Assembly (NCBI RefSeq): GCF_008120935.1
Contig: NZ_RDBO01000021.1
Coordinates: forward strand, 108,021-172,020
Direction of reading: 5' to 3'
Length of the DNA: 64,000 nt
Source: Streptomyces sp. sk2.1
GTDB taxonomy: Bacteria > Actinomycetota > Actinomycetes > Streptomycetales > Streptomycetaceae
A model generated the notes under the pieces. That model was not told the origin of the DNA. It saw only the letters and a list, made by a program, of their open reading frames with translations, and searched no databases. Position 1 is the first letter of the stretch. Every line of letters starts with the position of its first letter. Of this stretch, positions 9,278 to 17,225 are shown piece after piece. The position numbers and the translations under genes were made by a program.

Positions 9278-10962
9278 CCGTGTCCCGCGGTGGAATCGAA
9301 GGTGCGCAGGCCCAGGGTCTCGGCGGGGTCACCGGTGTACTCCGGGCCGCTGCGGTCGTTGCCGCCGGGGCCCGGGGCCGAGCCGTACCGGGCGGCCTTC
9401 GCGCGGCGCTTCCCGGCCTTCCTGAGGGCCCGGCGCTCGTAGCGGCCGCGGGCGGGGTGCAGCAGGGCCCCGAGCACGGAGCCGTCGGCCGCCTCGATGA
9501 TCTCGCGGATCCGTTCCAGGTCGCTGCGGCGCACGTCGCGCGGGTCGCAGACCACGACGACGCCCTCCACCCGGTCGAGGAGCGCGACGGCGTCGGCGTA
9601 CGCCAGCACGGGCGGGGCGAGCACGATCACGACGGCGTCGGGCCGGTCGCCCTCGGCGATGATCCGTCCGACGGGGGGCGAGGTCAGGGCGCGGGGCACG
9701 TTGCCGGTGCGGCGGCCCGCTATCAGGGTGAAGGCGCCCGACCCCGGTACGTCCACGTTCATCCGGCTGTCCGAGGGCCAGGCCCGTTCGCCCTCCGCCG
9801 CCCACCGGGGCCGGACGCCCTGCACCGCGGGGCCCAGGTCCCCGGCCAGGGAGGGGGTGCGCAGGTCGGCCTCGACCAGGATGACGTCGCGTCCCATCTC
9901 GGCGAAGGCCGCGGCCAGGTTGACCGCGGCGGCGGCCGCCGCGGCGCCGTCCCCGCGCGGGGCCGTGACCAGGAGCCGGCGGCGCCGGGAGAACGACGGG
10001 TCGTAGGCGAGCCGGAAGGCCACCGCCCGGTACTCCTCGGCGAGCCGGCTCCCGCCGCGGCCGACGGCGAGCAGGGTCCCGGCGGTGGCGCGTTCCCTGG
10101 GCAGGGTGCCGAGCAGGGGGGCGCCGAGCGAGCGGACCAGTTCGCGGGTGGAGCGCACGGCCGGGTCGAAGACCAGGCGCACCCAGGACAGGAGCAGCCC
10201 GAGCGCGAGGCCGACGACGCCGCCGAGCCCCAGCAGCAGGGGCAGTCCGGCACCGGTGGGTCCGGTGGGGGCGGCGGGTTTCTTCGTCAGGTATCCGGGG
10301 GTGGTGTCCAGGGCGCGCAACTCGGAGATCTTCCGGTTGAGTTCGGAGATCGCGACCACGAGGTTGGCCCGTGCGCTGGTCACGTCGTTGCCGCCGGAGG
10401 TCTGTTCCGCCAGCTGGTCGCGCTGTTCGGTGAGGGGGGTCAGCTGGGCGCGGTAACCCTGGACCATGTGGGCGATGCTGTTCTCGGTGCGCTGTCTGCG
10501 TATCTCCAGATAGGCGTCGGCCAGTGCCTGGGCCCGGCCCCTGGCCAGTTCGGGGGTGCGGCCGGTGTAGGCGAAGCGGAGCGCGAGGGTGTTGGGCGGG
10601 TTGGTGACCTGGAGGCCGGAGAGCAGCGGCCCGACCTCCACCGGGTCGCCCTGCCGGGCCAGGACGACGGCGGCCAGGCTGCCCACGGTGTCGCTGACGG
10701 CGGTCTGCCGCTCGGAGCCGATGTTGATGCCCTTGTCGGCGGAGGCTCCGGCGGCGAAGGGGTCCGAGGTGGCGGAGCGCACGACGACCTCGCCCGTCGA
10801 GGTGTAGTTCTCCTCGCCGCTCAGGGCGAGCCAGCCGCCGCCGAGCAGGCCGACGACCACGCCGGAGACGAGCAGCGCCCGGTAGCGCAGGAGCTGGCGG
10901 AACTGGTCCCTCAGCAGCGCGGGTTCGTCCTGGTCCTCCAGGGCGCGGATCGGCTGGTTCAT
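9274..10962 (-). CDS. Wzz chain-length determinant fused to a degenerate BY-kinase-like domain
   Basis: A 562-residue protein. Residues 29-48 form a first membrane span (LLVSGVVVGLLGGGWLAL), followed by a long extracytoplasmic helical Wzz domain and a second span near LPLLLGLGGVVGLALGLLLSW. A cytoplasmic P-loop domain comes last. That domain keeps the Walker A'-like VILVEADLR, but where bacterial tyrosine kinases have GEGKST it reads GDGAAA (residues 337-342), so the ATP-binding Lys and Ser/Thr are missing. There is no Tyr-rich tail. I infer a structural co-polymerase that controls chain length without kinase activity. The start ATG 10962 overlaps the GT4 stop. Its own stop overlaps the flippase start. 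Confidence 0.85.
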   Translation of the reverse strand: MNQPIRALEDQDEPALLRDQFRQLLRYRALLVSGVVVGLLGGGWLALSGEENYTSTGEVVVRSATSDPFAAGASADKGINIGSERQTAVSDTVGSLAAVVLARQGDPVEVGPLLSGLQVTNPPNTLALRFAYTGRTPELARGRAQALADAYLEIRRQRTENSIAHMVQGYRAQLTPLTEQRDQLAEQTSGGNDVTSARANLVVAISELNRKISELRALDTTPGYLTKKPAAPTGPTGAGLPLLLGLGGVVGLALGLLLSWVRLVFDPAVRSTRELVRSLGAPLLGTLPRERATAGTLLAVGRGGSRLAEEYRAVAFRLAYDPSFSRRRRLLVTAPRGDGAAAAAAAVNLAAAFAEMGRDVILVEADLRTPSLAGDLGPAVQGVRPRWAAEGERAWPSDSRMNVDVPGSGAFTLIAGRRTGNVPRALTSPPVGRIIAEGDRPDAVVIVLAPPVLAYADAVALLDRVEGVVVVCDPRDVRRSDLERIREIIEAADGSVLGALLHPARGRYERRALRKAGKRRAKAARYGSAPGPGGNDRSGPEYTGDPAETLGLRTFDSTAGHG

Positions 10963-12224
10963 CGGCGTGGTCTCCCTTGTGTGTCCGCGAGGACCTCGGT
11001 GAGCAGCGCGTCGAAACGGGCCAGGCCCGCCTCCCGGCTCAGGTGGCGTGTGACGTACTGGGGTCCGTTGGCGCCGAGCAGGTCCGCCTCGGCGGGTGCT
11101 TCGACGAGCTTGCGCACGGCCGACAGCAGGGCCGCCGGGTCCTCCGGCGCGACGAGGAGGCCGGCGCCGGACCGCTGGATCTCCTGCGCGGTGCCCCCGC
11201 CCCGGGCGACGGAGCCGACGACGGGGCGGCCCGAGACGAAGTACGAGGTGAGTTTGGACGGGACGCTCATGTCGAGCACGGACGCCCGCTGGGTCACCGC
11301 GAGCACGTCGGCGGCGGCGAGGACGTCGGTGAACGTGTCCTCGTCGGCGGGCGGCAGGACGTCGAGGTTGCGCAGGCCCGCCGCGCGCCGCAGCAGTTCC
11401 TCGCGCTGGTTGCCGTCCCCCATCAGCACCACGCGGATCTCCGGGGCGAGCCGGGCCGCGTCGACGAGGACCTCCAGGCCCTGTTTGAGGCCCATGTTCC
11501 CGGAGTGCAGGACCACCGGGGTGCCCTCGCCCCAGCCCATCCGGGCCCGGGTGGCGGCCCGGTCGGCCGAAGGGGTCCGCACGTGCGACCAGTTGGGCAC
11601 GAGGCGGACGCGGTCCGGGTCGACCCCGTACGCGGTGACGCGGGGGACGAAGCTCTCGTGGATGACGCCGACGAGGGTCGCGGCGCGCAGCGCGTACCGT
11701 TCGGCGGCCGAGGCCACGGCGGCGGCCCTGCCCCCGCCCCGGATGCCGCTCTGTGCGGCGGCGGCACCCATCAGGTCCTGCACGACGGGTATGTACGGGA
11801 CCCGGTGGCGGCGGGCCAGCCGGGCGCCGACGACCCCGCCGGCGAGGCTGGGCAGCTGGGCGACCACGGCGTCCGGCGGGCGTGTCGCGGGCGGGGAGAG
11901 CAGGGCGTGACCGAGCACCGTTGCCTCGAACAGCCCTCTGCGCAGAGCGGTCTGACGGGGCGGCACGTAATGTCTTCGCCGATGCACCATGACCCCGGCC
12001 CGTTCCTCGGTGACCCGCCACACTCCGCGGTACTCCGCGTCGGTCCGCCAGGACGGATAGTGCGGCATGCCGGTCAGTGCGTGTGTCTCGGCTCCGCGGC
12101 CGGCCCAGTGCTCGGCGAGTTGCGCGGCGTACGGGCCGATGCCGGTCAGTTCCGGCGCGTAGTTCGTCGAGACGAGCAGCAGGGTGCGGCCCCCGAACGG
12201 CTCGTGATGGTCTGCATCGGACAT
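10959..12224 (-). CDS. Family 4 glycosyltransferase (WcaI-like)
   Basis: A 421-residue GT-B enzyme. The N-terminal domain begins LLLVSTNYAPELTGIGPYAAQLAEHW, the glycine-containing loop of the WcaI/colanic-acid type GT4 group. The C-terminal domain has VVLHSGNMGLKQGLEVLVDAA and VLMGDGNQREEL, the usual donor-binding strands. It probably transfers a sugar to the lipid-linked intermediate in the cytoplasm. ATG 12224 is preferred: an in-frame TTG at 12251 lies further out, but the GGGGAAGGG ribosome site serves the ATG. It is the first gene of the GT4, Wzz-like, Wzx-like operon, with ATGA coupling to the second gene. Confidence 0.88.
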   Translation of the reverse strand: MSDADHHEPFGGRTLLLVSTNYAPELTGIGPYAAQLAEHWAGRGAETHALTGMPHYPSWRTDAEYRGVWRVTEERAGVMVHRRRHYVPPRQTALRRGLFEATVLGHALLSPPATRPPDAVVAQLPSLAGGVVGARLARRHRVPYIPVVQDLMGAAAAQSGIRGGGRAAAVASAAERYALRAATLVGVIHESFVPRVTAYGVDPDRVRLVPNWSHVRTPSADRAATRARMGWGEGTPVVLHSGNMGLKQGLEVLVDAARLAPEIRVVLMGDGNQREELLRRAAGLRNLDVLPPADEDTFTDVLAAADVLAVTQRASVLDMSVPSKLTSYFVSGRPVVGSVARGGGTAQEIQRSGAGLLVAPEDPAALLSAVRKLVEAPAEADLLGANGPQYVTRHLSREAGLARFDALLTEVLADTQGRPRR

Positions 12225-12460
12225 GGACGCCCGCCCTTCCCCCCGGAACAATCCGTGCTCCCCAAGGAACAGCGTCGGGAAACGCCCTTGAGGAACAGCC
12301 CCAAAAGCGAGCTTATCCGTTCACGAGATGCGCAAGTGGTCTTCACAGTAAGGTCGTTGCACCATCAACACCGATACCGATATCCCATGGCACCGGATGC
12401 CATGTCCGGACAACGGCCACGGAAGACGGATGTCGCGTTCACCGTGGGGGGAGAGAACGG
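12225..12460. promoter_or_regulatory. Divergent promoter region of the GT4 operon and the tagD-like gene
   Basis: This 236-base spacer is clearly richer in A+T than the genes around it. On the plus strand, TTGCAC at 12357-12362 and TATCCC at 12381-12386 (spacer 18) could be the -35 and -10 of the cytidylyltransferase gene. ATGGCA and TGCCAT (12387-12403) form a short inverted repeat that could bind a regulator. I see no clear promoter for the minus-strand operon. Confidence 0.4.
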
Positions 12461-12910
12461 ATGGCACACAGGGTCGGCTACGCGCCGGGGGTCTACGACC
12501 TGTTCCATGTGGGGCACCTCAACATCCTGCGGCATGCCCGCAGTCAGTGCGACTACCTCGTCGCCGGGGTCGTCTCGGACGAGATGGCGGCGCTCGCCAA
12601 GGGCCGCGGACCGGTGATCCCGCTGCCGGAGCGCCTGGAGATCGTACGCAGTGTGCGCTACGTGGACGCGGCGTTCGTCGAGACGGTGCCCGACAAGGTC
12701 GAGACCTGGCAGCAGGTGCGGTTCGACGTGATCTTCAAGGGGGACGACTGGCGGGGCACCGAGAAGGGCAGGCGGCTGGAGCGCGACTTCGCCGAGGTCG
12801 GTGTGGAGGTCGTCTACTTCCCGTACACGGTGCACACGTCCAGCACCCAACTGCGACGGGTGCTGGACTCGCTCGTCAGCCCGCAGTCCGGAGCGATCTC
12901 AGCTCCCTGA
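12461..12910 (+). CDS. TagD-like cytidylyltransferase (glycerol-3-phosphate or related CDP-alcohol)
   Basis: A 149-residue single-domain nucleotidyltransferase. GVYDLFHVGHLNIL contains the HxGH CTP-binding signature (H16, H19). HTSSTQLRR near the C terminus corresponds to the second family motif (usually ISSTxIR). Glycerol-3-phosphate cytidylyltransferases (TagD/GCT) and ethanolamine-phosphate cytidylyltransferases share this fold; the small size fits TagD. It would make a CDP-alcohol from CTP and a phospho-alcohol. ATG 12461 is served by GGGGGAGA. The convergent neighbour is a CDP-alcohol phosphotransferase, a logical user of the product. The alcohol itself cannot be read from the sequence. 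Confidence 0.85.
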   Translation: MAHRVGYAPGVYDLFHVGHLNILRHARSQCDYLVAGVVSDEMAALAKGRGPVIPLPERLEIVRSVRYVDAAFVETVPDKVETWQQVRFDVIFKGDDWRGTEKGRRLERDFAEVGVEVVYFPYTVHTSSTQLRRVLDSLVSPQSGAISAP

Positions 12911-13679
12911 ACCACTTGGCGAGGAACATCACCAGGAACAGCGCGTGCACGGCGGCGAGCACCGCGTAGCCGAGGCGGAACGCGGTGCGGTCGCCGAGCA
13001 GCAGGAAGACCAGGCAGAACACTCCGTAGTCGGCGGGCAGCAGTGCCACGGCCCGCAGCCGGGAGACCGGGGCCGCCGTTTCGCCCGCGACGGGCGGTAC
13101 GGCGGCCCCGTCCGGTTGTGTTCCATCCGGTTGCGCCGTGCCTCGTCGTGTCCTGCTCCGCTGTGCCATGCCCGGTTGCGCCTTGCCCAGTTGTTCGCGC
13201 AGCAGCCCGGCGCAGAAGGTGAGCACGGCCGCGAAGAGGAAGCCGAGCGGCAGCAGCAGCCAGCCCTCGGACGGCAGGTCGAAGAACCGCCGGAACGAGA
13301 TCAGCACGGCGGTGTGCACGAGGATCATCTTGGCGCAGTCCACGACGTGGTCGAGCCATTCGCCGTCCGGGCCGCCCCGTCCGGTCAGCCGGGCCAGTTG
13401 CCCGTCGGCCGAGTCGAGGGCGAAGCCGACGACGAGACCGCCCCAGACCAGCGCGGCCAGGCCCCAGGACGGCCGGACGAGCGCCACCGAGGCGATGGCG
13501 GAAAAGGTGAACGCCGCGCTCAGCAGGGTGACTTGATTGGGCGTCATGCCGATGCGGTACGCACCGGCCGCGAGGACCCGCCCGGCCGGACGGTTCACGT
13601 ACCGCGAGTAGAGCGAGACCCCCTTGGCCGTCTTCTGCGCCCCGCGCAGCTCACGCATGACCGTGCCCGTGGTTCCCAT
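12876..13679 (-). CDS. CDP-alcohol phosphatidyltransferase family membrane enzyme
   Basis: A 267-residue membrane protein with about six hydrophobic segments. It carries the full CDP-OH-P signature DxxDGxxARx8GxxxDxxxD as DSADGQLARLTGRGGPDG, followed by EWLDHVVD (D89, D92, D110, D114 bind metal). The family transfers a phospho-alcohol from a CDP-linked donor to a hydroxyl acceptor at the membrane. Next to a TagD-like enzyme it could attach a phospho-polyol to a lipid or a glycan; this is inference. ATG 13679 has CTGGGGGGCG upstream. The last 35 bases overlap the convergent cytidylyltransferase gene. Confidence 0.88.
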   Translation of the reverse strand: MGTTGTVMRELRGAQKTAKGVSLYSRYVNRPAGRVLAAGAYRIGMTPNQVTLLSAAFTFSAIASVALVRPSWGLAALVWGGLVVGFALDSADGQLARLTGRGGPDGEWLDHVVDCAKMILVHTAVLISFRRFFDLPSEGWLLLPLGFLFAAVLTFCAGLLREQLGKAQPGMAQRSRTRRGTAQPDGTQPDGAAVPPVAGETAAPVSRLRAVALLPADYGVFCLVFLLLGDRTAFRLGYAVLAAVHALFLVMFLAKWFRELRSLRTAG

Positions 13680-14038
13680 ACGCCCCCCAGCGTGCAGCCG
13701 TTGCCGACGGCATCGGGGAAGCCGCCCGGACACCGCCGCCGAAGCCGCATCATGGCACGCCGCCCCGGTCCCGCGCGGCCACTCGCCCGCTCCGGCCGGG
13801 GAACGGCATCCGGCCGCGTCCGGAACCGGTCCGCGTCCAGAGCCGGTCCGCGACCGGCCCGGGACGGAACCGGTCAGTGCGGGGCCGGGCGGCACCGGTC
13901 AGTGCGGAGCGGGACGGCAGCGGCCCTCCGGCCGCCGGGCCGGTCGCGTCGGCCCCGGCTCCGGCTCCGGCCGGACGGGGACGGAACCGGTCCGCGCGGG
14001 GCCGGGCGGTGCGACAGGGGGCGCCGGGCGGCGTCCGC
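13680..14038. repeat. Non-coding, very GC-rich spacer with imperfect direct repeats
   Basis: No supported gene lies in these 359 bases. From about 13800 the sequence repeats variants of GGACGGAACCGGTC followed by GCGGGGCCGGGCGG. The clearest pair is 13861-13893 and 13979-14011. Shorter ACCGGTC units occur between them. The region separates the CDP-alcohol enzyme's start from the RNase HI stop, so it must hold the former's promoter and perhaps the latter's terminator, but I cannot place either. Confidence 0.5.
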
Positions 14039-14755
14039 TCAGGCGGGGGCGGTGCGGCACTCCGGGTGGCCCCAGCCGTTCGGGTTCTTGGCGATCGGGT
14101 CCTGGGCCGCGTAGGGCTTCCCGCAGTGGCAGCGGCCGGCGAACCTGGCCTTGATGGTGGCGCCGGAACGCGCGGTGCGCGCCGTGCCTCCCGTCCTCCG
14201 CGCCGCCGTGCCGCTCCGCTTCGTCGCCGTGCCGCCGCTCCGCCCCTCGGTCGCCCGGCCGGGAGCGGGGGTCGGCAGCTCGGTGGCGCCGTGCGCGGTA
14301 CCGGCGGGCACCTGCGCCACCGCGGCCTCGCTGGCCGCCTGGTCGGCGAGCGCGTTGAGCGGGTCGCCGTCCACCTGGTGGGCGGGGACGTGGGTGAAGC
14401 GCACGGACCGGCCGGTCAACAGGTCGTCGATCCGGACCACGAGGTCACGATTGGCCACCGGCTTGCCGGCCGACGTCTTCCAGCCGTTGCGCTTCCACCC
14501 CGGCAGCCATTTGGTCACCGCGTTCATCGCGTACTGCGAATCCATCCGCACCTCGATCGCGGTGGCCGGGTCCGTCGACTCCAACAGCTCACGCAACGCC
14601 GTGAGTTCGGCGACGTTGTTGGTGGCGGTGCCCAGCGGCCCGGCCTCCCAGCGCTCCGGCCGCCCCTGCGCGTCGGCCACGACCCACGCCCAGGCCGCAG
14701 GTCCGGGATTGCCCTTCGACGCCCCGTCACACGCGGCGATGATGCTTTCGTTCAT
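14039..14755 (-). CDS. Ribonuclease HI-type protein with C-terminal Cys/His motif
   Basis: A 238-residue protein. Residues 1-145 are an RNase H fold with the four acidic catalytic residues: D10 in ACDGASKGNPGPAAW, E50 in NNVAEL, D72 in MDSQYA and D138 in NALADQA. Such enzymes cut the RNA strand of RNA-DNA hybrids. A basic Ala/Thr/Arg linker (150-205) leads to a small C-terminal motif, GRCHCGKPY...GWGHPECRT, whose CxC and HxxC could bind zinc. ATG 14755 places the catalytic strand at the usual distance from the N terminus; ATG 14767, four codons upstream, is an alternative, and neither has a well-spaced ribosome site. Confidence 0.85.
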   Translation of the reverse strand: MNESIIAACDGASKGNPGPAAWAWVVADAQGRPERWEAGPLGTATNNVAELTALRELLESTDPATAIEVRMDSQYAMNAVTKWLPGWKRNGWKTSAGKPVANRDLVVRIDDLLTGRSVRFTHVPAHQVDGDPLNALADQAASEAAVAQVPAGTAHGATELPTPAPGRATEGRSGGTATKRSGTAARRTGGTARTARSGATIKARFAGRCHCGKPYAAQDPIAKNPNGWGHPECRTAPA

Positions 14756-14883
14756 GCCCCCGATCATGCCAGCGCCGTATCACCTCACGGATCCGTGACG
14801 CTGAGTGACGATTCGAGGTGCGGTGGCCCGGCGACGCTGGTTCTCTGATGGAGCCCGCTCTTCCCTACGCACAAGGAGCGATG

Positions 14884-15075
14884 ATGAGCGCTGCACGTGA
14901 ATCCGGTGACCGTGCGCAACAGCTGCGCGACAAGGCCCGGCACATGACCGAGGCCGCCGAGCGCACCACCGACCCCGATCAGCGCCGACGCCTTCAGGAG
15001 AAGGCCCGGCTGCTGCGGGAGCAGAGCGACCAGCAGGGCACCATGGGTGGCGAGGACATCCGCCCGACCCGGTAG
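14884..15075 (+). CDS. Small charged helical protein, DUF6381-like
   Basis: A 63-residue, highly charged protein, mostly predicted helix (RAQQLRDKARHMTEAAERT then DPDQRRRLQEKARLLREQS). It resembles the small DUF6381 proteins common in Streptomyces, whose function is unknown. AAGGAG at 14873-14878 is strong; it sits 2 bases from ATG 14881 and 5 from ATG 14884, so I prefer the second. It is a single gene between RNase HI and the sugar island. The family name is from memory and only moderately certain; that it is a real coding gene is well supported by the ribosome site and codon use. Confidence 0.7.
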   Translation: MSAARESGDRAQQLRDKARHMTEAAERTTDPDQRRRLQEKARLLREQSDQQGTMGGEDIRPTR

Positions 15076-15204
15076 GCCCGCCGTCGCACGCCGACGCCCC
15101 GCCGTCCTTCCATGAGTGGGCGGCGGGCCGTCGCACGGCCGCTGCCGCTCCCCGCCCCTCCCGTACCGCCTGTTGACGTTCCCCGGCCGTGGCCCCTACG
15201 GTTC

Positions 15205-15220
15205 GGTAAGCGCTTTCCAG
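15205..15220. promoter_or_regulatory. LacI-type operator 1 (upstream of DUF6807 gene)
   Basis: GGTAAGCGCTTTCCAG is a near-palindrome matching the other four island operators (consensus TGGAAAACGCTTTCCA). It ends 23 bases before the ATG of the DUF6807 gene, where a bound repressor would block transcription start. Confidence 0.7.
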
Positions 15221-15243
15221 TCGTATCGGGAGACTTTGGGGAC

Positions 15244-16254
15244 ATGAGCAGTCCACTGCGCATCACACACATTCACGGGGACCGGATCACGGTCACGGAG
15301 GAGCGCCGCGGCGTCGAGCTGATCTCCTACGTCTACCGCCCCGAGGCGGCCTGGGAGGCCCCGAAGCCGTACATCCATCCCCTGCGCACCTTGGCCGATA
15401 ACGTTGTCAGCGACTACCGGCCCAACGATCACCGCTGGCACAAGGGCCTCCAGATGACGGCCTCCCATCTCTCCGGGCAGAACCTGTGGGGAGGCAACAC
15501 CTATGTGCACGGGCAGGATTACCAACCGCTGCCCGAGCTGGTCGGCTCGATGGCGCACCTCGGCTTCGACGAGGTGACGGCGCAGGCGGGGCGCGCGGTC
15601 ATCACGGAGCGGCTGAGCTGGCGCCACCACGACGGCACGCACTGGGCGGACGAGCTGCGCCGGATCGAGCTGCACGACGTCGAGCACGGTGTCGGACACC
15701 CGGAACCGGCCGCCGGCGACACCGCCCCCGGCGCCGAGCACGCCGGACCGGACACCGCCCCCGCGGGGGCCGGCGGGAGCTGGACACTGACCTGGTCGAG
15801 TGCCGTCACCAACCGGCGTTCCGAGCCGCTGCGCTTCGGCAGTCCCACCACCCACGGCCGGGAGGCCGCAGGCTACACCGGCCTCTTCTGGCGCGGCCCG
15901 CGCGCCTTCCGCGGCGGGCGGATCACCGGCCCGGACGGGGAGGGCCCCGGGCTGATGGGGACGCAGGCCCCCTGGCTGGCCTACAGCGGCGAACACGACG
16001 GCGCCGACGGACACGCCACGCTGATCTTCCGGCACGCCCCGGAGAACGACCATTCGGGAGCGGGCGGCACCCACCCGGCCCACTGGTTCGTGCGCAACGA
16101 GCCGTTCGCCGCCGTCGCCCCCTCCTTCGCCTTCCACGAGGAGCTGGAGCTCGCCCCGGGCGACACCCTCGCGCGCCGCTACCGGATCACCGTCGCGGAC
16201 GGGGCATGGGACCGGGACCAGATCACCGAGTACCTCGCGGAGCACCCGTGGTGA
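15244..16254 (+). CDS. DUF6807 / PmoA-like family protein
   Basis: A 336-residue cytoplasmic protein without signal peptide. It resembles the actinobacterial PmoA/DUF6807 family, which despite the name is unrelated to known methane monooxygenase chemistry and often lies beside Gfo/Idh dehydrogenases and glycoside hydrolases. Visible family-like blocks are YRPNDHRWHKGLQMT, GNTYVHG and the C-terminal HPAHWFVRNEPFAAVAPSFAF. An inserted low-complexity loop (GDTAPGAEHAGPDTAPAGAGG) lies near residues 158-180. Biochemical function is not established. ATG 15244 follows GGGGAC. It is the first gene of a three-gene unit with the dehydrogenase (GTGA overlap) and the enolase-superfamily enzyme, under LacI-type operator 1. 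Confidence 0.78.
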   Translation: MSSPLRITHIHGDRITVTEERRGVELISYVYRPEAAWEAPKPYIHPLRTLADNVVSDYRPNDHRWHKGLQMTASHLSGQNLWGGNTYVHGQDYQPLPELVGSMAHLGFDEVTAQAGRAVITERLSWRHHDGTHWADELRRIELHDVEHGVGHPEPAAGDTAPGAEHAGPDTAPAGAGGSWTLTWSSAVTNRRSEPLRFGSPTTHGREAAGYTGLFWRGPRAFRGGRITGPDGEGPGLMGTQAPWLAYSGEHDGADGHATLIFRHAPENDHSGAGGTHPAHWFVRNEPFAAVAPSFAFHEELELAPGDTLARRYRITVADGAWDRDQITEYLAEHPW

Positions 16255-17213
16255 ACGCGGGCGATCACCGCCCCGGCCTGTACGTGGAGCTGCCGCTCGA
16301 CGAGTCCGGCCGCGCCCGCCTGCGGGAACTCGCTTCCGGGCCCGTGTGGTTCGCCGAGCCGGGGACGGTCTCCGCGGCCGATGACCGTGCCCTCGCCGAC
16401 GCCGGCATCGCGCTCGGCAACCCCGAGGCCGCCCGGGTGGCCGAGGCCCCCCGGCTCCGGTGGCTGCAGCTCGCCTCGGTCGGGATCGACGGCTATCTCG
16501 GCCTGGACTGGCCGGTCCTCGGCCGTCGGCTGACCGTGACCAACCTGGGCGATGTCTTCGCCGACCCGGTGGCCGAGTCGTGCCTGGCGGGCATACTCGC
16601 ACTGCACCGCGGCATCGACGAGCTCTCCGGGCTGCGCTCCCGCGGTACCTGGGCGAAGTCCGTCGTCCGACCGCGGCTGCGACTGCTGTCCGGTGCCCGG
16701 GTCCTGGTGCTGGGCCGGGGGTCCATCGCCCTGAGGTTCGCCGAACTGCTCGGGCCGTTCGGCTGCCGGATCTCGCACTTCGCGCGCGGCTCGGGCGACA
16801 TCCGCACCCCGGCCGGGCTCGATGCGCAACTGCCGGACTTCGACGTGGTGGTGGGGCTGTTGCCCGGGACGCCCGGTACGAGCGGGCTGCTCGACGCGCG
16901 GCGACTGGCCCGGATGCGGCCCGGGGCCGTCCTGGTGAACGCGGGCCGGGGATCGCTGGTGGACGAGGAGGCGCTGGTGTCCGAGCTGTCCTCCGGGCGG
17001 CTCGGCGGTGCGGTGCTGGACGTCACCGGACAGGAGCCGCTGCCCGCCGGACATCCCTTGTGGACCTGCCCGAACGTCATTCTCACCCAGCACACCGCGG
17101 GGGGTTCGACGGACGAGACCGCGCGGGTGATCGACCTGTTCGCCGAGAACCTGCGCCGTTTCGAGACCGACGCCCCGCTGCGCAACCCCGTGCAGTGGGC
17201 CAGGGGATTCTGA
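16251..17213 (+). CDS. D-2-hydroxyacid dehydrogenase-like NAD(P)-dependent oxidoreductase
   Basis: A 320-residue protein of the D-isomer 2-hydroxyacid dehydrogenase family. The nucleotide-binding loop is VLVLGRGSIA (residues 151-160). The catalytic triad is recognisable: R233 in NAGRGSLVDEEAL, E262 in TGQEPLPAGHPLW and H281 in TQHTAGG. Members reduce or oxidise 2-keto/2-hydroxy acids with NAD(P)H. The start is GTG 16251, which overlaps the upstream TGA as GTGA, so translation is coupled. The neighbours suggest a hydroxy or keto acid made during sugar breakdown as substrate; the exact one is not visible. Confidence 0.9.
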   Translation: MNAGDHRPGLYVELPLDESGRARLRELASGPVWFAEPGTVSAADDRALADAGIALGNPEAARVAEAPRLRWLQLASVGIDGYLGLDWPVLGRRLTVTNLGDVFADPVAESCLAGILALHRGIDELSGLRSRGTWAKSVVRPRLRLLSGARVLVLGRGSIALRFAELLGPFGCRISHFARGSGDIRTPAGLDAQLPDFDVVVGLLPGTPGTSGLLDARRLARMRPGAVLVNAGRGSLVDEEALVSELSSGRLGGAVLDVTGQEPLPAGHPLWTCPNVILTQHTAGGSTDETARVIDLFAENLRRFETDAPLRNPVQWARGF

Positions 17214-17225
17214 GGACGCGACGAC

